From: CBDCTM01 sp965222005
GTDB lineage: Bacteria > Bacteroidota > Bacteroidia > Chitinophagales > Saprospiraceae
Direction: 5' to 3'
Length of the DNA: 64,000 nucleotides
NCBI GenBank assembly: GCA_965222005.1
Contig: OZ244935.1
Coordinates: 5,642,001-5,706,000 of the forward strand
Shown here: one piece after another, positions 1-8,343 of the stretch
Layout: the number at the start of each line of letters is the position of its first letter
Position numbering within the stretch: the first letter of the stretch is position 1
Program-made: the position numbers and the translations under genes
Notes under the pieces: model-generated
The model's database searches: none
What the model saw: only the letters and a program-made list of their open reading frames with translations
What the model was told of the DNA's origin: nothing

Positions 1-2
1 TT

Positions 3-1169
3 AAACTATTCTATGAGAATTTTCTACATCAGGTAGGCAGCTTTTTGCCAGGGGTATTAGGAGCTTTGTTCGTATTGATAGTTGGCTGGCTCATCGCTTC
101 CGGCTTGAGCCGTTTGATTGCCAATCTCGTCAATCGCACCGGTTTACAAACGCATCTGAATAAAAAAGGGAGTAGCAAACTTAACTTGTACAAAATCGTC
201 AAAAAGTTTGTTTTTTATATCCTTATGGCCATTGTCTTACTGGTGGTACTGGAAATGCTGGGTGTGGAGAATGTGTTGCAGCCGCTTGAGGATATGCTTT
301 CGCAATTTCTCACTGCGTTGCCGAGAATTGTGGGTGCAATCATCATCAGCTTTGTGGGCTATGTCATTGCAACGGCGGCCTCCGATATAGTGGGTATTGC
401 CAGCGGAGCGATTGAGCGCTTTTACGATCGATTTGCATTCGCAGGTGCCGAGTTTGATGCTACCAAATTGGTGAAGCAACTCGTCTTTTTGATCATCTTC
501 ATTCCGTTGCTCATCACCGCTTTTGACTATCTAAACATGAATGTCATCTCCGACCCTGCTAAAATGATGCTCGCTGAATTTCTGCATGCCATTCCGAATA
601 TCATTGCTGCTGCCCTTATCATTGCAGTGTTTTATTTCGTGGGTCGCTACGTCACACAATTACTCAGCTCACTGCTGCACAATATGAGTGCTGATGACCT
701 TCCTGCAAAGCTGGGTATTTCCAAAGTATTTGGCAATCGCTCTTTCAGTACCTTAATCGGGAATGTAGCTTTCTTTTTCCTGATGTTTTTTGGCGTCATT
801 ACCGCTGCAGAAAAGCTAAATTTTGGAGAATTGAGTGACGTGCTACGCAATATGCTCGACCTGACAGGCAATATCTTCTTTGGCCTGATTATCCTGGCTG
901 TTGGCAACTTCATCGCCAATATTGCACACAAAGCGCTGGCCGGTTCCGACAGCTTTCTGGCGAGCATTGCCCGGGTAGCCATTTTGGGCTTGTTTTTGGC
1001 TATATCCCTCCGCTCAATGGGCATTGCCGATGAGATCATCAATCTTGCATTTGGTTTGATTCTCGGTGCTATCGCCGTTGCCATTGCACTCTCCTTTGGC
1101 CTGGGTGGTCGTGAAGCAGCTGGTAAGCAGATGGAAATTATATTGAAGAAATTTAGAAAAGAATCGTAG
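3..1169 (+). CDS. Mechanosensitive ion channel-like membrane protein (5'-partial)
   Basis: The reading frame is open to the left edge of the window (codons from base 3, reading KLFYENFLHQVGSF before the first TTG at 45), so the true start lies outside and the N-terminus is missing. The visible 374+ residues are very hydrophobic, with repeated segments of the form GxxIxxVFYFVGRYVxxL, as in the conserved-TM-helix repeat proteins related to small mechanosensitive channels. Expected role: inner-membrane, pressure-sensitive or structural channel. No soluble MscS beta domain follows the last TM segment (ALSFGLGGREAAGKQMEIILKKF), and the GLGGRxxAG motif is typical of this subgroup's C-terminus. The family call is good; the function is inferred from the family. 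Confidence 0.75.
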   Translation, partial: KLFYENFLHQVGSFLPGVLGALFVLIVGWLIASGLSRLIANLVNRTGLQTHLNKKGSSKLNLYKIVKKFVFYILMAIVLLVVLEMLGVENVLQPLEDMLSQFLTALPRIVGAIIISFVGYVIATAASDIVGIASGAIERFYDRFAFAGAEFDATKLVKQLVFLIIFIPLLITAFDYLNMNVISDPAKMMLAEFLHAIPNIIAAALIIAVFYFVGRYVTQLLSSLLHNMSADDLPAKLGISKVFGNRSFSTLIGNVAFFFLMFFGVITAAEKLNFGELSDVLRNMLDLTGNIFFGLIILAVGNFIANIAHKALAGSDSFLASIARVAILGLFLAISLRSMGIADEIINLAFGLILGAIAVAIALSFGLGGREAAGKQMEIILKKFRKES

Positions 1170-1317
1170 AGAGAGGAGCGGGCAGAGTTGAAAAATCTAA
1201 CCCTCTGAAATCTCTAGATGATTTCCTGACCCAATAATGCGCATTTTGCCGAATAAGGTAAGATGCGCATTTTGTATTCAAGGTAAACTATCCGCCAGCT
1301 TACAGCTTGTGATCTGC

Positions 1318-1348
1318 TTTGCCAGTCACAAGAAATACCTTACATTTA
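1318..1348 (+). promoter_or_regulatory. Bacteroidota-type promoter upstream of the VIT gene
   Basis: A TTTG at 1318-1321 is followed after 19 bases by TACATTTA at 1341-1348, close to the Bacteroidota sigma-A consensus (TTTG, 19-21 bases, TAnnTTTG). Transcription would start near 1355, giving a leader of about 25 bases before the ATG at 1380. A direct repeat ATGCGCATTTTG occurs just upstream at about 1236 and 1263. Confidence 0.5.
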
Positions 1349-1379
1349 CCAAAATTCTTATCTTTTCAAGTCCCCAATT

Positions 1380-2123
1380 ATGCCATTATCTCATGCTGAA
1401 GAGGAAGCCAGATTGCATCACAACAAAAGTTTTTTAGGTCGCTTTCAGGATTACCTGGGCGAGTTTGTATATGGCGGGATCGATGGAAGCGTCACTACTT
1501 TTGCCGTAGTAGCCGGAGCAGTAGGTGCCAGCCTCGAAAGCTCCGTGATCATCATACTGGGCTTTGCCAACCTGCTGGCCGATGGCTTCGCCATGTCGGT
1601 AGGAGCCTATCTTTCTGCCAAAAGTGAGCGCGACAACTACCGCCGGCACCAAGCCGTGGAGTACTGGGAGGTGGACAATCTACCCGATGTGGAAACTGCC
1701 GAGATACGGGAAATCTATGCCGCCAAAGGCTTCAAAGGGGAACTGTTGGATCAGGTGGTACAGGTAATTACTGCCGACCGCGATCGCTGGGTGGATGTGA
1801 TGATGAAGGAAGAGCTCAACATGAGCGAGGATACCAAATCGCCATTTACCATCGGAGCGGTTACTTACGCTTCCTTCCTACTGGTTGGCCTCATCCCTTT
1901 GCTAGTTTATGTGATCGACTACCGGTGGAGCTTCCCTTTCGACACCTTCCTTTCCGCCTGTGTGTTGACCTCTATCGGCTTCATTATCATCGGTTTTCTC
2001 AAAACCTATGTCACCGGCACCAGCAAACTAAAAGGCATTCTGGAAACCCTTCTGCTGGGTGCGCTGGCGGCAGCAGTAGCCTACTTTGTGGGAGATTGGC
2101 TGGAGCATTTGGTGAATGGGTAG
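1380..2123 (+). CDS. VIT1/CCC1-family Fe2+/Mn2+ transporter
   Basis: A 247-residue membrane protein of the vacuolar iron transporter family, which moves ferrous iron or manganese out of the cytoplasm. After a short soluble N-terminus the first helices contain the hallmark FVYGGIDGSVTTFAVVAGAVGA and GFANLLADGFAMSVGAYLS segments, followed by the charged cytoplasmic metal-binding stretch (EYWEVDNLPDVETAEIREIYAAKG, residues about 95-150) rich in Glu. Three further helices complete the usual five-helix layout. The ATG at 1380 is preferred because it begins the family's usual N-terminus and follows a plausible promoter. It is monocistronic, with no partner gene visible. Confidence 0.88.
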   Translation: MPLSHAEEEARLHHNKSFLGRFQDYLGEFVYGGIDGSVTTFAVVAGAVGASLESSVIIILGFANLLADGFAMSVGAYLSAKSERDNYRRHQAVEYWEVDNLPDVETAEIREIYAAKGFKGELLDQVVQVITADRDRWVDVMMKEELNMSEDTKSPFTIGAVTYASFLLVGLIPLLVYVIDYRWSFPFDTFLSACVLTSIGFIIIGFLKTYVTGTSKLKGILETLLLGALAAAVAYFVGDWLEHLVNG

Positions 2124-2229
2124 CCGTTCCGGATTAGAGCTTGTCTAAAGTTCTCATCGATTAGAAAAATACGAAAAGGAGAACCATCCAAAGTGGAAAA
2201 TCGTTAAATTGAGGACAAAATTGTTTAAA

Positions 2230-2550
2230 ATGAAACAGATAAATAAATATCGAAAAGAGCTGGAAAAAGCTTGTTTAACTTTCAATGTAGATGAGCTTTA
2301 TGCTTTTGGTTCTATCCTAACAGATAAATTCAATTCAGATAGCGATATTGATTTTATAGTATCAATTCTTTCAAACGACCCAATTGAGTATGCTGAGAAT
2401 TACTTTGAGCTAAAGTTTGAATTAGAAAGAATATTCCAAAGAAAGATAGACTTGCTCGAACAAAAAGCAATAAGAAACAAAACTTTCGAGAACTTGGTAA
2501 ATCAACAAAAGAGGCTCGTTTATGCAAGACGAAATCAAGGTATGGCTTGA
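2230..2550 (+). CDS. mntA: MntA-type nucleotidyltransferase antitoxin
   Basis: A small minimal nucleotidyltransferase of about 106 residues. The signature GSx10DxD is intact: GS, then ILTDKFNSDS, then DID. In the HepT/MntA systems this protein AMPylates and silences the HepT RNase. A TTG at 2209 would add seven residues, but the ATG at 2230 is the more natural start. The gene overlaps the next one by 29 bases, as is common in this toxin-antitoxin family. The pair is visibly more AT-rich than its neighbours, which suggests horizontal acquisition. Confidence 0.85.
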   Translation: MKQINKYRKELEKACLTFNVDELYAFGSILTDKFNSDSDIDFIVSILSNDPIEYAENYFELKFELERIFQRKIDLLEQKAIRNKTFENLVNQQKRLVYARRNQGMA

Positions 2551-2860
2551 AGATATCGAAAGAGCCATTTCAGAAATTAATGACTTCATGCCCGAGCCGA
2601 GAAACTTCCTTGAATTTGAAAAAGACATAAAGACAAAGCGAGCAGTTGAAAGGAACATCGAGATAATTGGTGAAGCGATGACCCGAATCTTGAAAGTTGA
2701 ACCAGCTATTGAAATAAGTGATTCAAGGAAAATTGTAGATACCCGAAATCGAATAATTCATGGATACGACTCGGTTTCAGATGATGTGATTTGGCTGATT
2801 GCAATTCGATATCTTCCAATTCTCGACAATGAAATCAAAGAATTAAAAAAAGAAAACTGA
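2522..2860 (+). CDS. hepT: HepT-like ribonuclease toxin (DUF86)
   Basis: A 112-residue alpha-helical HEPN-family protein. The catalytic Rx4HxY motif is present as RNRIIHGY near residues 78-85, and the surrounding helices (ERNIEIIGEAMTRIL, ISDSRKIVDTRNRIIHGYDSV) match DUF86/HepT. HepT proteins cleave RNA, including tRNA 3' ends in characterised members, unless modified by the partner MntA encoded immediately upstream. The start at 2522 lies inside the upstream gene, implying translational coupling. Function follows the family; which RNA is cut here cannot be seen. Confidence 0.85.
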   Translation: MQDEIKVWLEDIERAISEINDFMPEPRNFLEFEKDIKTKRAVERNIEIIGEAMTRILKVEPAIEISDSRKIVDTRNRIIHGYDSVSDDVIWLIAIRYLPILDNEIKELKKEN

Positions 2861-2936
2861 TGAGAACAAAGTATCCTATGTAAGCCAACAAGGCAATGGC
2901 TAAGGAGGTCAACTACCATAGCCTCCGCCTCCACCA

Positions 2937-3503
2937 TCACTCCACTATATCCACCTCAAAGTACCCATCCTCAAACTTCACCCGATCAGGATTGGCAGGA
3001 TTGCGCTTACCTCCGCGCGTAACAATCTTGAAATGAACCTTGAAGCGACCCGCTATCTCACCAGCCACCGTATCAAAGCGCATAATGTGGAAATAATTGC
3101 TCTTGCTTTCATCCAGGGCATAAGCATCCTCAAAGACATGGCCATCATCAGTAGATAACGCATAACCAGTAGAAATACTATCTCCCTTTAAATTTCTATT
3201 ATCATGCCTGTTGGTAAAAGGGAATAAGCCTTCCTCAGGAAGTATTCTCGCAAAGCCTAGTCCTTCTCTAAAAAACCCTTTTTCCGTTTCTGTAAGAAAT
3301 GTAATTTTATAAAAACCTGGCTTGTCATTATGCTCTTGAGCTACCGCCGAAGCCAGAAAGTCTGTCCCGTTCTTTTGAGCCTGGCCATAGCCGTGCTCCA
3401 TCTCACCCGGCAAAAATACGCGCACCGGGCCGTAATGGTCTTCTTTGTAGCAGGAGGAGACCATGAGGGCCAGGGTAAAAAAAGCAATGGTTAGTTTACG
3501 CAT
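2937..3503 (-). CDS. Tandem lipoprotein 1 (DUF6252-like), most divergent copy
   Basis: 188 residues with a lipoprotein signal peptide (basic N-terminus, hydrophobic core, lipobox VSSC with Cys18), so it should be anchored in the envelope. It is the distal member of five tandem paralogs. The first 50 residues (CYKEDHYGPVRVFLPGEMEHGYG) and the last 45 (GRFKVHFKI through FEDGYFEVDIVE) are nearly constant across copies, while the middle differs. The C-terminal layout (RFDT, then GRFKV, then DGYFEVDI) resembles the beta-sandwich lipoproteins of the DUF6252 type; that link is inference. An imperfect inverted repeat (2899-2923) follows the stop. Molecular function unknown. Confidence 0.8.
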   Translation of the reverse strand: MRKLTIAFFTLALMVSSCYKEDHYGPVRVFLPGEMEHGYGQAQKNGTDFLASAVAQEHNDKPGFYKITFLTETEKGFFREGLGFARILPEEGLFPFTNRHDNRNLKGDSISTGYALSTDDGHVFEDAYALDESKSNYFHIMRFDTVAGEIAGRFKVHFKIVTRGGKRNPANPDRVKFEDGYFEVDIVE

Positions 3504-3683
3504 CGTTCAAGGTTTTTGAAGCATGAAACGAATCGTTTTTCTTTCCCTGTTCCCCTCGCAAACCAGCCAGTATAAGCCTGGAGCAAGGGAGCGGAGATCT
3601 ATTGTCTGCTTGTCCAACTTTGTTGCCAGCAAGACAATGACGGAGGCTAAGAAGGTCAACTACCATAGCCTCCGCCTCCATCA
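3504..3683 (-). pseudogene. Spacer 1: decayed 3' end of the metalloprotease gene plus inverted repeat
   Basis: Read on the minus strand, bases about 3507-3620 still encode the end of a T9SS sorting domain: KLDKQTIDLRSLAPGLYWL, then VCEGNRERKTIRFMLQKP and a stop. This is almost the same as the end of the protease at 6451 (SLPNGLYWLVCEG, then NRERKTIRFMLQKP). The rest of the protease is absent. Closer to lipoprotein 2 an inverted repeat GGAGGCTA / TAGCCTCC (3642-3673) lies just after that gene's stop. It lacks a T-run, so it is not a textbook terminator. Confidence 0.85.
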
Positions 3684-4250
3684 TCACTCCACTATATCCA
3701 CCTCAAAATACCCATCCTCAAACTTCACCCGATCCGGATTGGCAGGATTGCGCTTGCCTCCACGCGTAGCAATCTTGAAATGCACCTTGAAGCGCCCTTC
3801 TATCTCACCAGCCAACGTATCGAAACGCAGAATGTGGAAAAAATTGCTCTTGCCCTCGTCCAGGTCATAGGTGTCTTCGAAAACATGGCCATCGTCCGTA
3901 CCCAGGCTGTAGGAGCATTTGATACTATCCCCCTGGAGGTTTCTTTCGTCATGTCTATTAGTTAAAGGGAAAAGTCCTTCTAAAGGCAACATCCTACCAA
4001 AGCCTAATATTTCTCTGTTAAAGCCCTTATCCGTTTCTGTTAAAAAAGCAATTCCATAAAATCCAGGTTTATCTCTATTTTCTTTGGCTTCTGCCGAAGC
4101 CAGAAAGTCTGTCCCGTTCTTTTGGGCCTGGCCGTAGCCGTGCTCCATCTCACCCGGCAAAAAGACACGCACCGGGCCGTAGTGGTCTTCTTTGTAGCAG
4201 GCGGTGATAAGGAGTGCTACGGTAAAAATGGCAGCTATTAGTTTGTACAT
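3684..4250 (-). CDS. Tandem lipoprotein 2 (DUF6252-like)
   Basis: 188 residues, lipobox ITAC with Cys18, same family as the four neighbours. The central variable part reads SAEAKENRDKPGFYGIAF, then FNREILGFGRMLPLEGLFPL. The first half is shared with lipoprotein 5, while the later segment CSYSLGTDDGHVFEDTYDL is shared with copies 3 and 4. Such mosaic similarity suggests gene conversion within the array. No catalytic motif is visible; an envelope-anchored binding or inhibitor role is possible but unproven. Confidence 0.82.
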   Translation of the reverse strand: MYKLIAAIFTVALLITACYKEDHYGPVRVFLPGEMEHGYGQAQKNGTDFLASAEAKENRDKPGFYGIAFLTETDKGFNREILGFGRMLPLEGLFPLTNRHDERNLQGDSIKCSYSLGTDDGHVFEDTYDLDEGKSNFFHILRFDTLAGEIEGRFKVHFKIATRGGKRNPANPDRVKFEDGYFEVDIVE

Positions 4251-4415
4251 GGCTTAAGGTTTTTGAAGCATGAAACGAATCGTTTTTCTTTCCTTACCCC
4301 TTCCCAAAACTAAGCAATATAAAGCGGTTATCTATGGCCTGCTTGTGTAGCTCTGTAGCCAATAAAGTAAAGGTGGAGGCTAAGAAGGTCAACTACCACA
4401 GCCTCCGTCTCACCC
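4251..4415 (-). pseudogene. Spacer 2: decayed 3' end of the metalloprotease gene
   Basis: On the minus strand the last codons (RKTIRFMLQKP, stop) match the protease terminus. Further upstream the frame is broken (ATELHKQAIDNRFILL and then a stop), so it is more degraded than spacer 1. The GGAGGCT / AGCCTCC inverted repeat lies at 4376-4407. Confidence 0.8.
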
Positions 4416-4982
4416 TCACTCCACTATATCCACCTCAAAATACCCATCCTCAAACTTCACCCGATCCGGATTGGCAGGATTGCGCTTGCCTCCACGCGTA
4501 GCAATCTTGAAATGCACCTTGAAGCGCCCTTTTATCTCACCTGCCAACGTATCAAAGCGCAGAATGTGGAAAAAATTGCTCTTGCCCTCGTCCAGGTCAT
4601 AGGTGTCTTCAAAAACATGGCCATCGTCCGTACCCAGGCTGTAGGAGCATTTAATGCTGTCACCCTGGAGGTTTCTACTGTCTCGCCTATCTGTCAGTGG
4701 ATAGAGACCTTCTGTGGGCAACATTCTGCCAAAGCCTAATATTTCTCTCAAATAGCCCTTATCCGTTTGTGTTAAGAATGAAATTCCGTAAAACCCGGGC
4801 TTATCATTATCCTCCTTTGCTATGGCCGAAGCCAGAAAATCGGTCCCGTTCTTTTGGGCCTGGCCGTAGCCGTGGGCCATATCACCCGGGAGAAATACCC
4901 GTACCGAGCCGTAGTGTTCTTCTTTGTAGCAGGCAGAGGCAAGGAGCGCCACGGTAAAAAAGGCAGTTATTAGTTTGTGCAT
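4416..4982 (-). CDS. Tandem lipoprotein 3 (DUF6252-like)
   Basis: 188 residues with lipobox ASAC (Cys18). Compared with copies 2, 4 and 5 it has CYKEEHYGSVRVFLPGDMAHGYG at the mature N-terminus and SAIAKEDNDKPGFYGISFLTQTDKG in the middle. From LPTEGLYPLTDRRDSRNLQG onward it is nearly identical to copy 4. The same length in all five copies means changes are substitutions rather than indels, which argues that the proteins are still under selection. Confidence 0.82.
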   Translation of the reverse strand: MHKLITAFFTVALLASACYKEEHYGSVRVFLPGDMAHGYGQAQKNGTDFLASAIAKEDNDKPGFYGISFLTQTDKGYLREILGFGRMLPTEGLYPLTDRRDSRNLQGDSIKCSYSLGTDDGHVFEDTYDLDEGKSNFFHILRFDTLAGEIKGRFKVHFKIATRGGKRNPANPDRVKFEDGYFEVDIVE

Positions 4983-5148
4983 GGCTTAAGGTTTTTGAAG
5001 CATGAAACGAATCGTTTTTCTTTCCTTACCCCTTCCCAAAACTAAAGCAATATAAAGCGGTTATCTATGGCCTGCTTGTGTAGCTCTGTAGCCAATAAAG
5101 TAAAGGCAGAGGCTAAGAAGGTCATCTACCTTAGCCTCCGTCTCACCA
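4983..5148 (-). pseudogene. Spacer 3: decayed 3' end of the metalloprotease gene
   Basis: Nearly the same sequence as spacer 2: terminal codons RKTIRFMLQKP and stop on the minus strand, then a frame-broken upstream part. The inverted repeat is at about 5108-5138 (AGGCTAAG / CTTAGCCT). Confidence 0.8.
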
Positions 5149-5715
5149 TCACTCCACTATATCCACCTCAAAATACCCATCCTCAAACTTCACCCGATCC
5201 GGATTGGCAGGATTGCGCTTGCCTCCACGCGTAGCAATCTTGAAATGCACCTTGAAGCGCCCCGCTATCTCACCTGCCAACGTATCGAAACGCAGAATGT
5301 GGAAAAAATTGCTCTTGCCCTCGTCCAGGTCATAGGTGTCTTCGAAAACATGGCCATCGTCCGTACCCAGGCTGTAGGAGCATTTAATGCTGTCACCCTG
5401 GAGGTTTCTACTGTCTCGCCTATCTGTCAGTGGATAGAGACCTTCTGTGGGCAACATTCTATCAAAGCCTAATATTTCTCTTAGATAACCCTTATCCGTT
5501 TCTGTTAAAAAAGCAATAGAAAAAAAACCTGGCTTGTCATTATGCTCTTGAGCTACCGCCGAAGCCAGAAAGTCTGTCCCGTTCTTTTGAGCCTGGCCAT
5601 AGCCGTGCTCCATCTCACCCGGCAAAAATACGCGCACCGGGCCGTAATGGTCTTCTTTGTAGCAGGCGGTGATAAGGAGTGCTACGGTAAAAATGGCAGC
5701 TATTAGTTTGTACAT
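5149..5715 (-). CDS. Tandem lipoprotein 4 (DUF6252-like), mosaic copy
   Basis: 188 residues, lipobox ITAC. Its mosaic character is the clearest in the array: the signal peptide equals copies 2 and 5, the segment SAVAQEHNDKPGF is otherwise found only in copy 1, and the following LPTEGLYPLTDRRDSRNLQG is otherwise only in copy 3. Unique residues (FFSIAF, FDRMLP) are also present. Envelope-anchored; function unknown. Confidence 0.82.
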   Translation of the reverse strand: MYKLIAAIFTVALLITACYKEDHYGPVRVFLPGEMEHGYGQAQKNGTDFLASAVAQEHNDKPGFFSIAFLTETDKGYLREILGFDRMLPTEGLYPLTDRRDSRNLQGDSIKCSYSLGTDDGHVFEDTYDLDEGKSNFFHILRFDTLAGEIAGRFKVHFKIATRGGKRNPANPDRVKFEDGYFEVDIVE

Positions 5716-5880
5716 GGCTTAAGGTTTTTGAAGCATGAAACGAATCGTTTTTCTTTCTTTACCCCTTCCCAAAACTAAGCAATATAAAGCGGTTATCTAT
5801 GGCCTGCTTGTGTAGCTCTGTAGCCAATAAAGTAATGGCGGAGGCTAAGAAGGTCATCTACCTTAGCCTCCGTCTCACCA
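5716..5880 (-). pseudogene. Spacer 4: decayed 3' end of the metalloprotease gene
   Basis: Same remnant as spacers 2 and 3 (RKTIRFMLQKP and stop preserved, upstream frame broken). The inverted repeat with arms GGAGGCTAAG / CTTAGCCTCC lies near 5840-5871. Confidence 0.8.
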
Positions 5881-6447
5881 TCACTCCACTATATCCACCT
5901 CAAAATACCCATCCTCAAACTTCACCCGATCCGGATTGGCAGGATTGCGCTTGCCTCCACGCGTAGCAATCTTGAAATGCACCTTGAAGCGCCCTTCTAT
6001 CTCACCAGCCAACGTATCGAAACGCAGAATGTGGAAATAATTACTCTTGCTTTCATCCAGATCATAAGCATCCTCAAAGACGTGGCCATCATCCGTTGCT
6101 AAGCTATAAACCGCTTTTATACTATCACCTTGTAGGTTTCTTTCATCATGCCTATCTGTCAAAGGGTAAAAACCTGCGTTGGGTAGCATTCTGCCAAAGC
6201 CTAATATTTCTCTTAGATAACCCTTATCCGTTTCTGTTAAAAAAGCAATTCCATAAAATCCAGGTTTATCTCTATTTTCTTTGGCTTCTGCCGAAGCCAG
6301 AAAGTCTGTCCCGTTCTTTTGGGCCTGGCCATAGCCGTGCTCCATCTCACCCGGCAAAAAGACACGCACCGGGCCGTAATGGTCTTCTTTGTAGCAGGCG
6401 GTGATAAGGAGTGCTACGGTAAAAATGGCAGCTATTAGTTTGTACAT
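5881..6447 (-). CDS. Tandem lipoprotein 5 (DUF6252-like), adjacent to the protease
   Basis: 188 residues, lipobox ITAC. It starts three bases after the stop of the metalloprotease (TAA, GCC, ATG), so the two are almost certainly cotranscribed and translationally coupled. This junction is probably the ancestral arrangement from which the other copies, each with a protease-end remnant, were duplicated. The variable middle (LPNAGFYPLTDRHDERNLQGDSIKAVYSLATDD) differs from the other copies. Confidence 0.82.
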   Translation of the reverse strand: MYKLIAAIFTVALLITACYKEDHYGPVRVFLPGEMEHGYGQAQKNGTDFLASAEAKENRDKPGFYGIAFLTETDKGYLREILGFGRMLPNAGFYPLTDRHDERNLQGDSIKAVYSLATDDGHVFEDAYDLDESKSNYFHILRFDTLAGEIEGRFKVHFKIATRGGKRNPANPDRVKFEDGYFEVDIVE

Positions 6448-6450
6448 GGC

Positions 6451-8343
6451 TTAAGGTTTTTGAAGCATGAAACGAATCGTTTTTCTTTCCCTGTTCCCCT
6501 CGCAAACTAGCCAGTATAAGCCGTTGGGGAGTGAGCTGAGGTTTAGCGTCTGTTGATGTAGCCCCTTATCCAACAAGCCCATATCGCTGAGCAGGACGCG
6601 CTTACCACTGATATCCAGCACTTCGATAAGCGTGCGTTGGCTTTCTTTCAATTGAAAAGCAATATCCATCCGGCCATCATTGGGGTTGGGAAAGACGGTC
6701 AGATCGCCGTTCAAATCCAAGTCCTTGGGCTTGCCCGGCATAATCAGTCTGCTACTACCTCCTCCCGGGCTGGTAACACAACCCGTTGTGATAATCTTTT
6801 TGATCACCGTTTTGCTATACCCATCGGATGAGTTTACCGTTAGCCGGACAAAGAAAAAGGGTGTGGCTAATTTACTAATCACAATGTATGTACCCTGCCC
6901 CAATGGATTGCCGGGGATAATGTTGAACACGCTTTGCGACCAAGCCCATTCATAGGTAAAAGGCGCAAAGCCAAAACCATCGGATGAACCGGCCACTACG
7001 CGGGCATCCAGTCGAATGGTGGAGAGGGGGTCACCATCGTCATCGCAAAAATCGCCAGGGCCGGTAATGCCCACGCTCCAATTTATGCGAGGTACAAATC
7101 CCGCTACAATACAGCCCGAATTCCGAATAGCTCTGGAATTGTCACTTACAGCCGTACCCGTGGCGAAGGTGGAACCGCTGGCAGCATCGGAATAAGATAT
7201 CTGTGGATTGGAATAATGCAGAATTGTAGCATCCACATTAGGTGGCGAGGTGTGTACAACAGTCCCATACTCAATACCGGAGGTAATAAAAGAATGTGCA
7301 TGGGTATCTGTATTGGCACAGCGTTGTACCTGAGAGCCCCCCGGATGTGTACCCGATTCGTGCAAGGCACCAAAGGCGTGCCCTATTTCATGGGCAAAAG
7401 TATAAGTGGGTGTCAGCAGCTCAAATACCTCCAACAGAATATAGGCATTTTCCGCTACCACAAATTCGTTGTTTAACGACTGGCCAGTGGCACCGGAATA
7501 CCCCTGGTTGGTAAGCATGACTACTATATCAGCCCTATACTCGTCCCGATAAGCCTGCACTATTTCATCCTCTGAAACTTCTTTAGCGTCGTCAAAAATA
7601 CTTTGGCTTCCTAAATAATTCGGGTTATAGGTAATGCCTTTGACAATTTTGACCGATTTGTTGGGGATATCGCTATTGGCAAAGGCGGTATTGACGGAGG
7701 CTTCGGCAAAGGCCGCTGCAAAAGATGCTATGAAGATATTGGAGTAGCCGGGATAACTGAGTGCCTGTGGTGTCCAGATGAGGAGGATATCTATTTCGGC
7801 TGGGCAGGTATTAAAATCATTCGAACACCAGTCGGGCTCAGGTGGGGAAGCCGAGCCGCCCGTTTCGCCGCCACAGAAGTCGGGCTTGGTGGTTTTGTAA
7901 TGTCTAACCAGCGCGCTGAGGGTGTCATTGACGGGCTGAATGCTAAAAAAGCTAGTGTCAATCTGAATGGTTCCGGCCTTGCCTTCCGGCTTTACAATGA
8001 TGATAGCTGTACCGTTGGTATTGGTAAAATTGCCGGTCCAGGTATAGTCCTGGCTGTTGTGATAATCAAAGGTTTGTGTTTCAACCTTAAATGTATCAGG
8101 AGAATAACCGGGGATGACCATTTCAAAATTTCCGAAATCTTCCAATTCTTTCAGATTGCCAACTGTGACCAGGCGAACATCCTGAGCGTATTTGGCATGT
8201 TCAATAGAGTCTAATCCTTCTTGCTGGGCAGGGGTAAACGAGAACTGACTTTCTAAATACTCGGTAAAAAAACCGGGGGCTTGGGCATTAGCATTGGGTA
8301 CAGCGTTCATCAGGCATAAGATTACCATACCATACCATACCAT
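6451..8343 (-). CDS. Secreted zinc metalloprotease (metzincin) with T9SS sorting domain
   Basis: 630 residues as read from 8343. The zinc site HExxHxxGxxH is complete (HEIGHAFGALH, His318, Glu319, His322, His328), typical of reprolysin-like M12 proteases. An Ig/PKD-like region follows (about 420-520), and the last 80 residues are a T9SS type A sorting domain (LTVFPNPNDGRMDIAFQL, ending in YWLVCEG and NRERKTIRFMLQKP), so it should be exported and released or anchored at the surface. The start is uncertain: the ATGGT repeat at 8324-8348 contains several ATGs. The only upstream ATG with a proper basic signal-peptide n-region (8380) is out of frame with the current five repeat units. Only the fallback starts 8343 and 8328 are in frame. 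Confidence 0.88.
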   Translation of the reverse strand: MVWYGMVILCLMNAVPNANAQAPGFFTEYLESQFSFTPAQQEGLDSIEHAKYAQDVRLVTVGNLKELEDFGNFEMVIPGYSPDTFKVETQTFDYHNSQDYTWTGNFTNTNGTAIIIVKPEGKAGTIQIDTSFFSIQPVNDTLSALVRHYKTTKPDFCGGETGGSASPPEPDWCSNDFNTCPAEIDILLIWTPQALSYPGYSNIFIASFAAAFAEASVNTAFANSDIPNKSVKIVKGITYNPNYLGSQSIFDDAKEVSEDEIVQAYRDEYRADIVVMLTNQGYSGATGQSLNNEFVVAENAYILLEVFELLTPTYTFAHEIGHAFGALHESGTHPGGSQVQRCANTDTHAHSFITSGIEYGTVVHTSPPNVDATILHYSNPQISYSDAASGSTFATGTAVSDNSRAIRNSGCIVAGFVPRINWSVGITGPGDFCDDDGDPLSTIRLDARVVAGSSDGFGFAPFTYEWAWSQSVFNIIPGNPLGQGTYIVISKLATPFFFVRLTVNSSDGYSKTVIKKIITTGCVTSPGGGSSRLIMPGKPKDLDLNGDLTVFPNPNDGRMDIAFQLKESQRTLIEVLDISGKRVLLSDMGLLDKGLHQQTLNLSSLPNGLYWLVCEGNRERKTIRFMLQKP

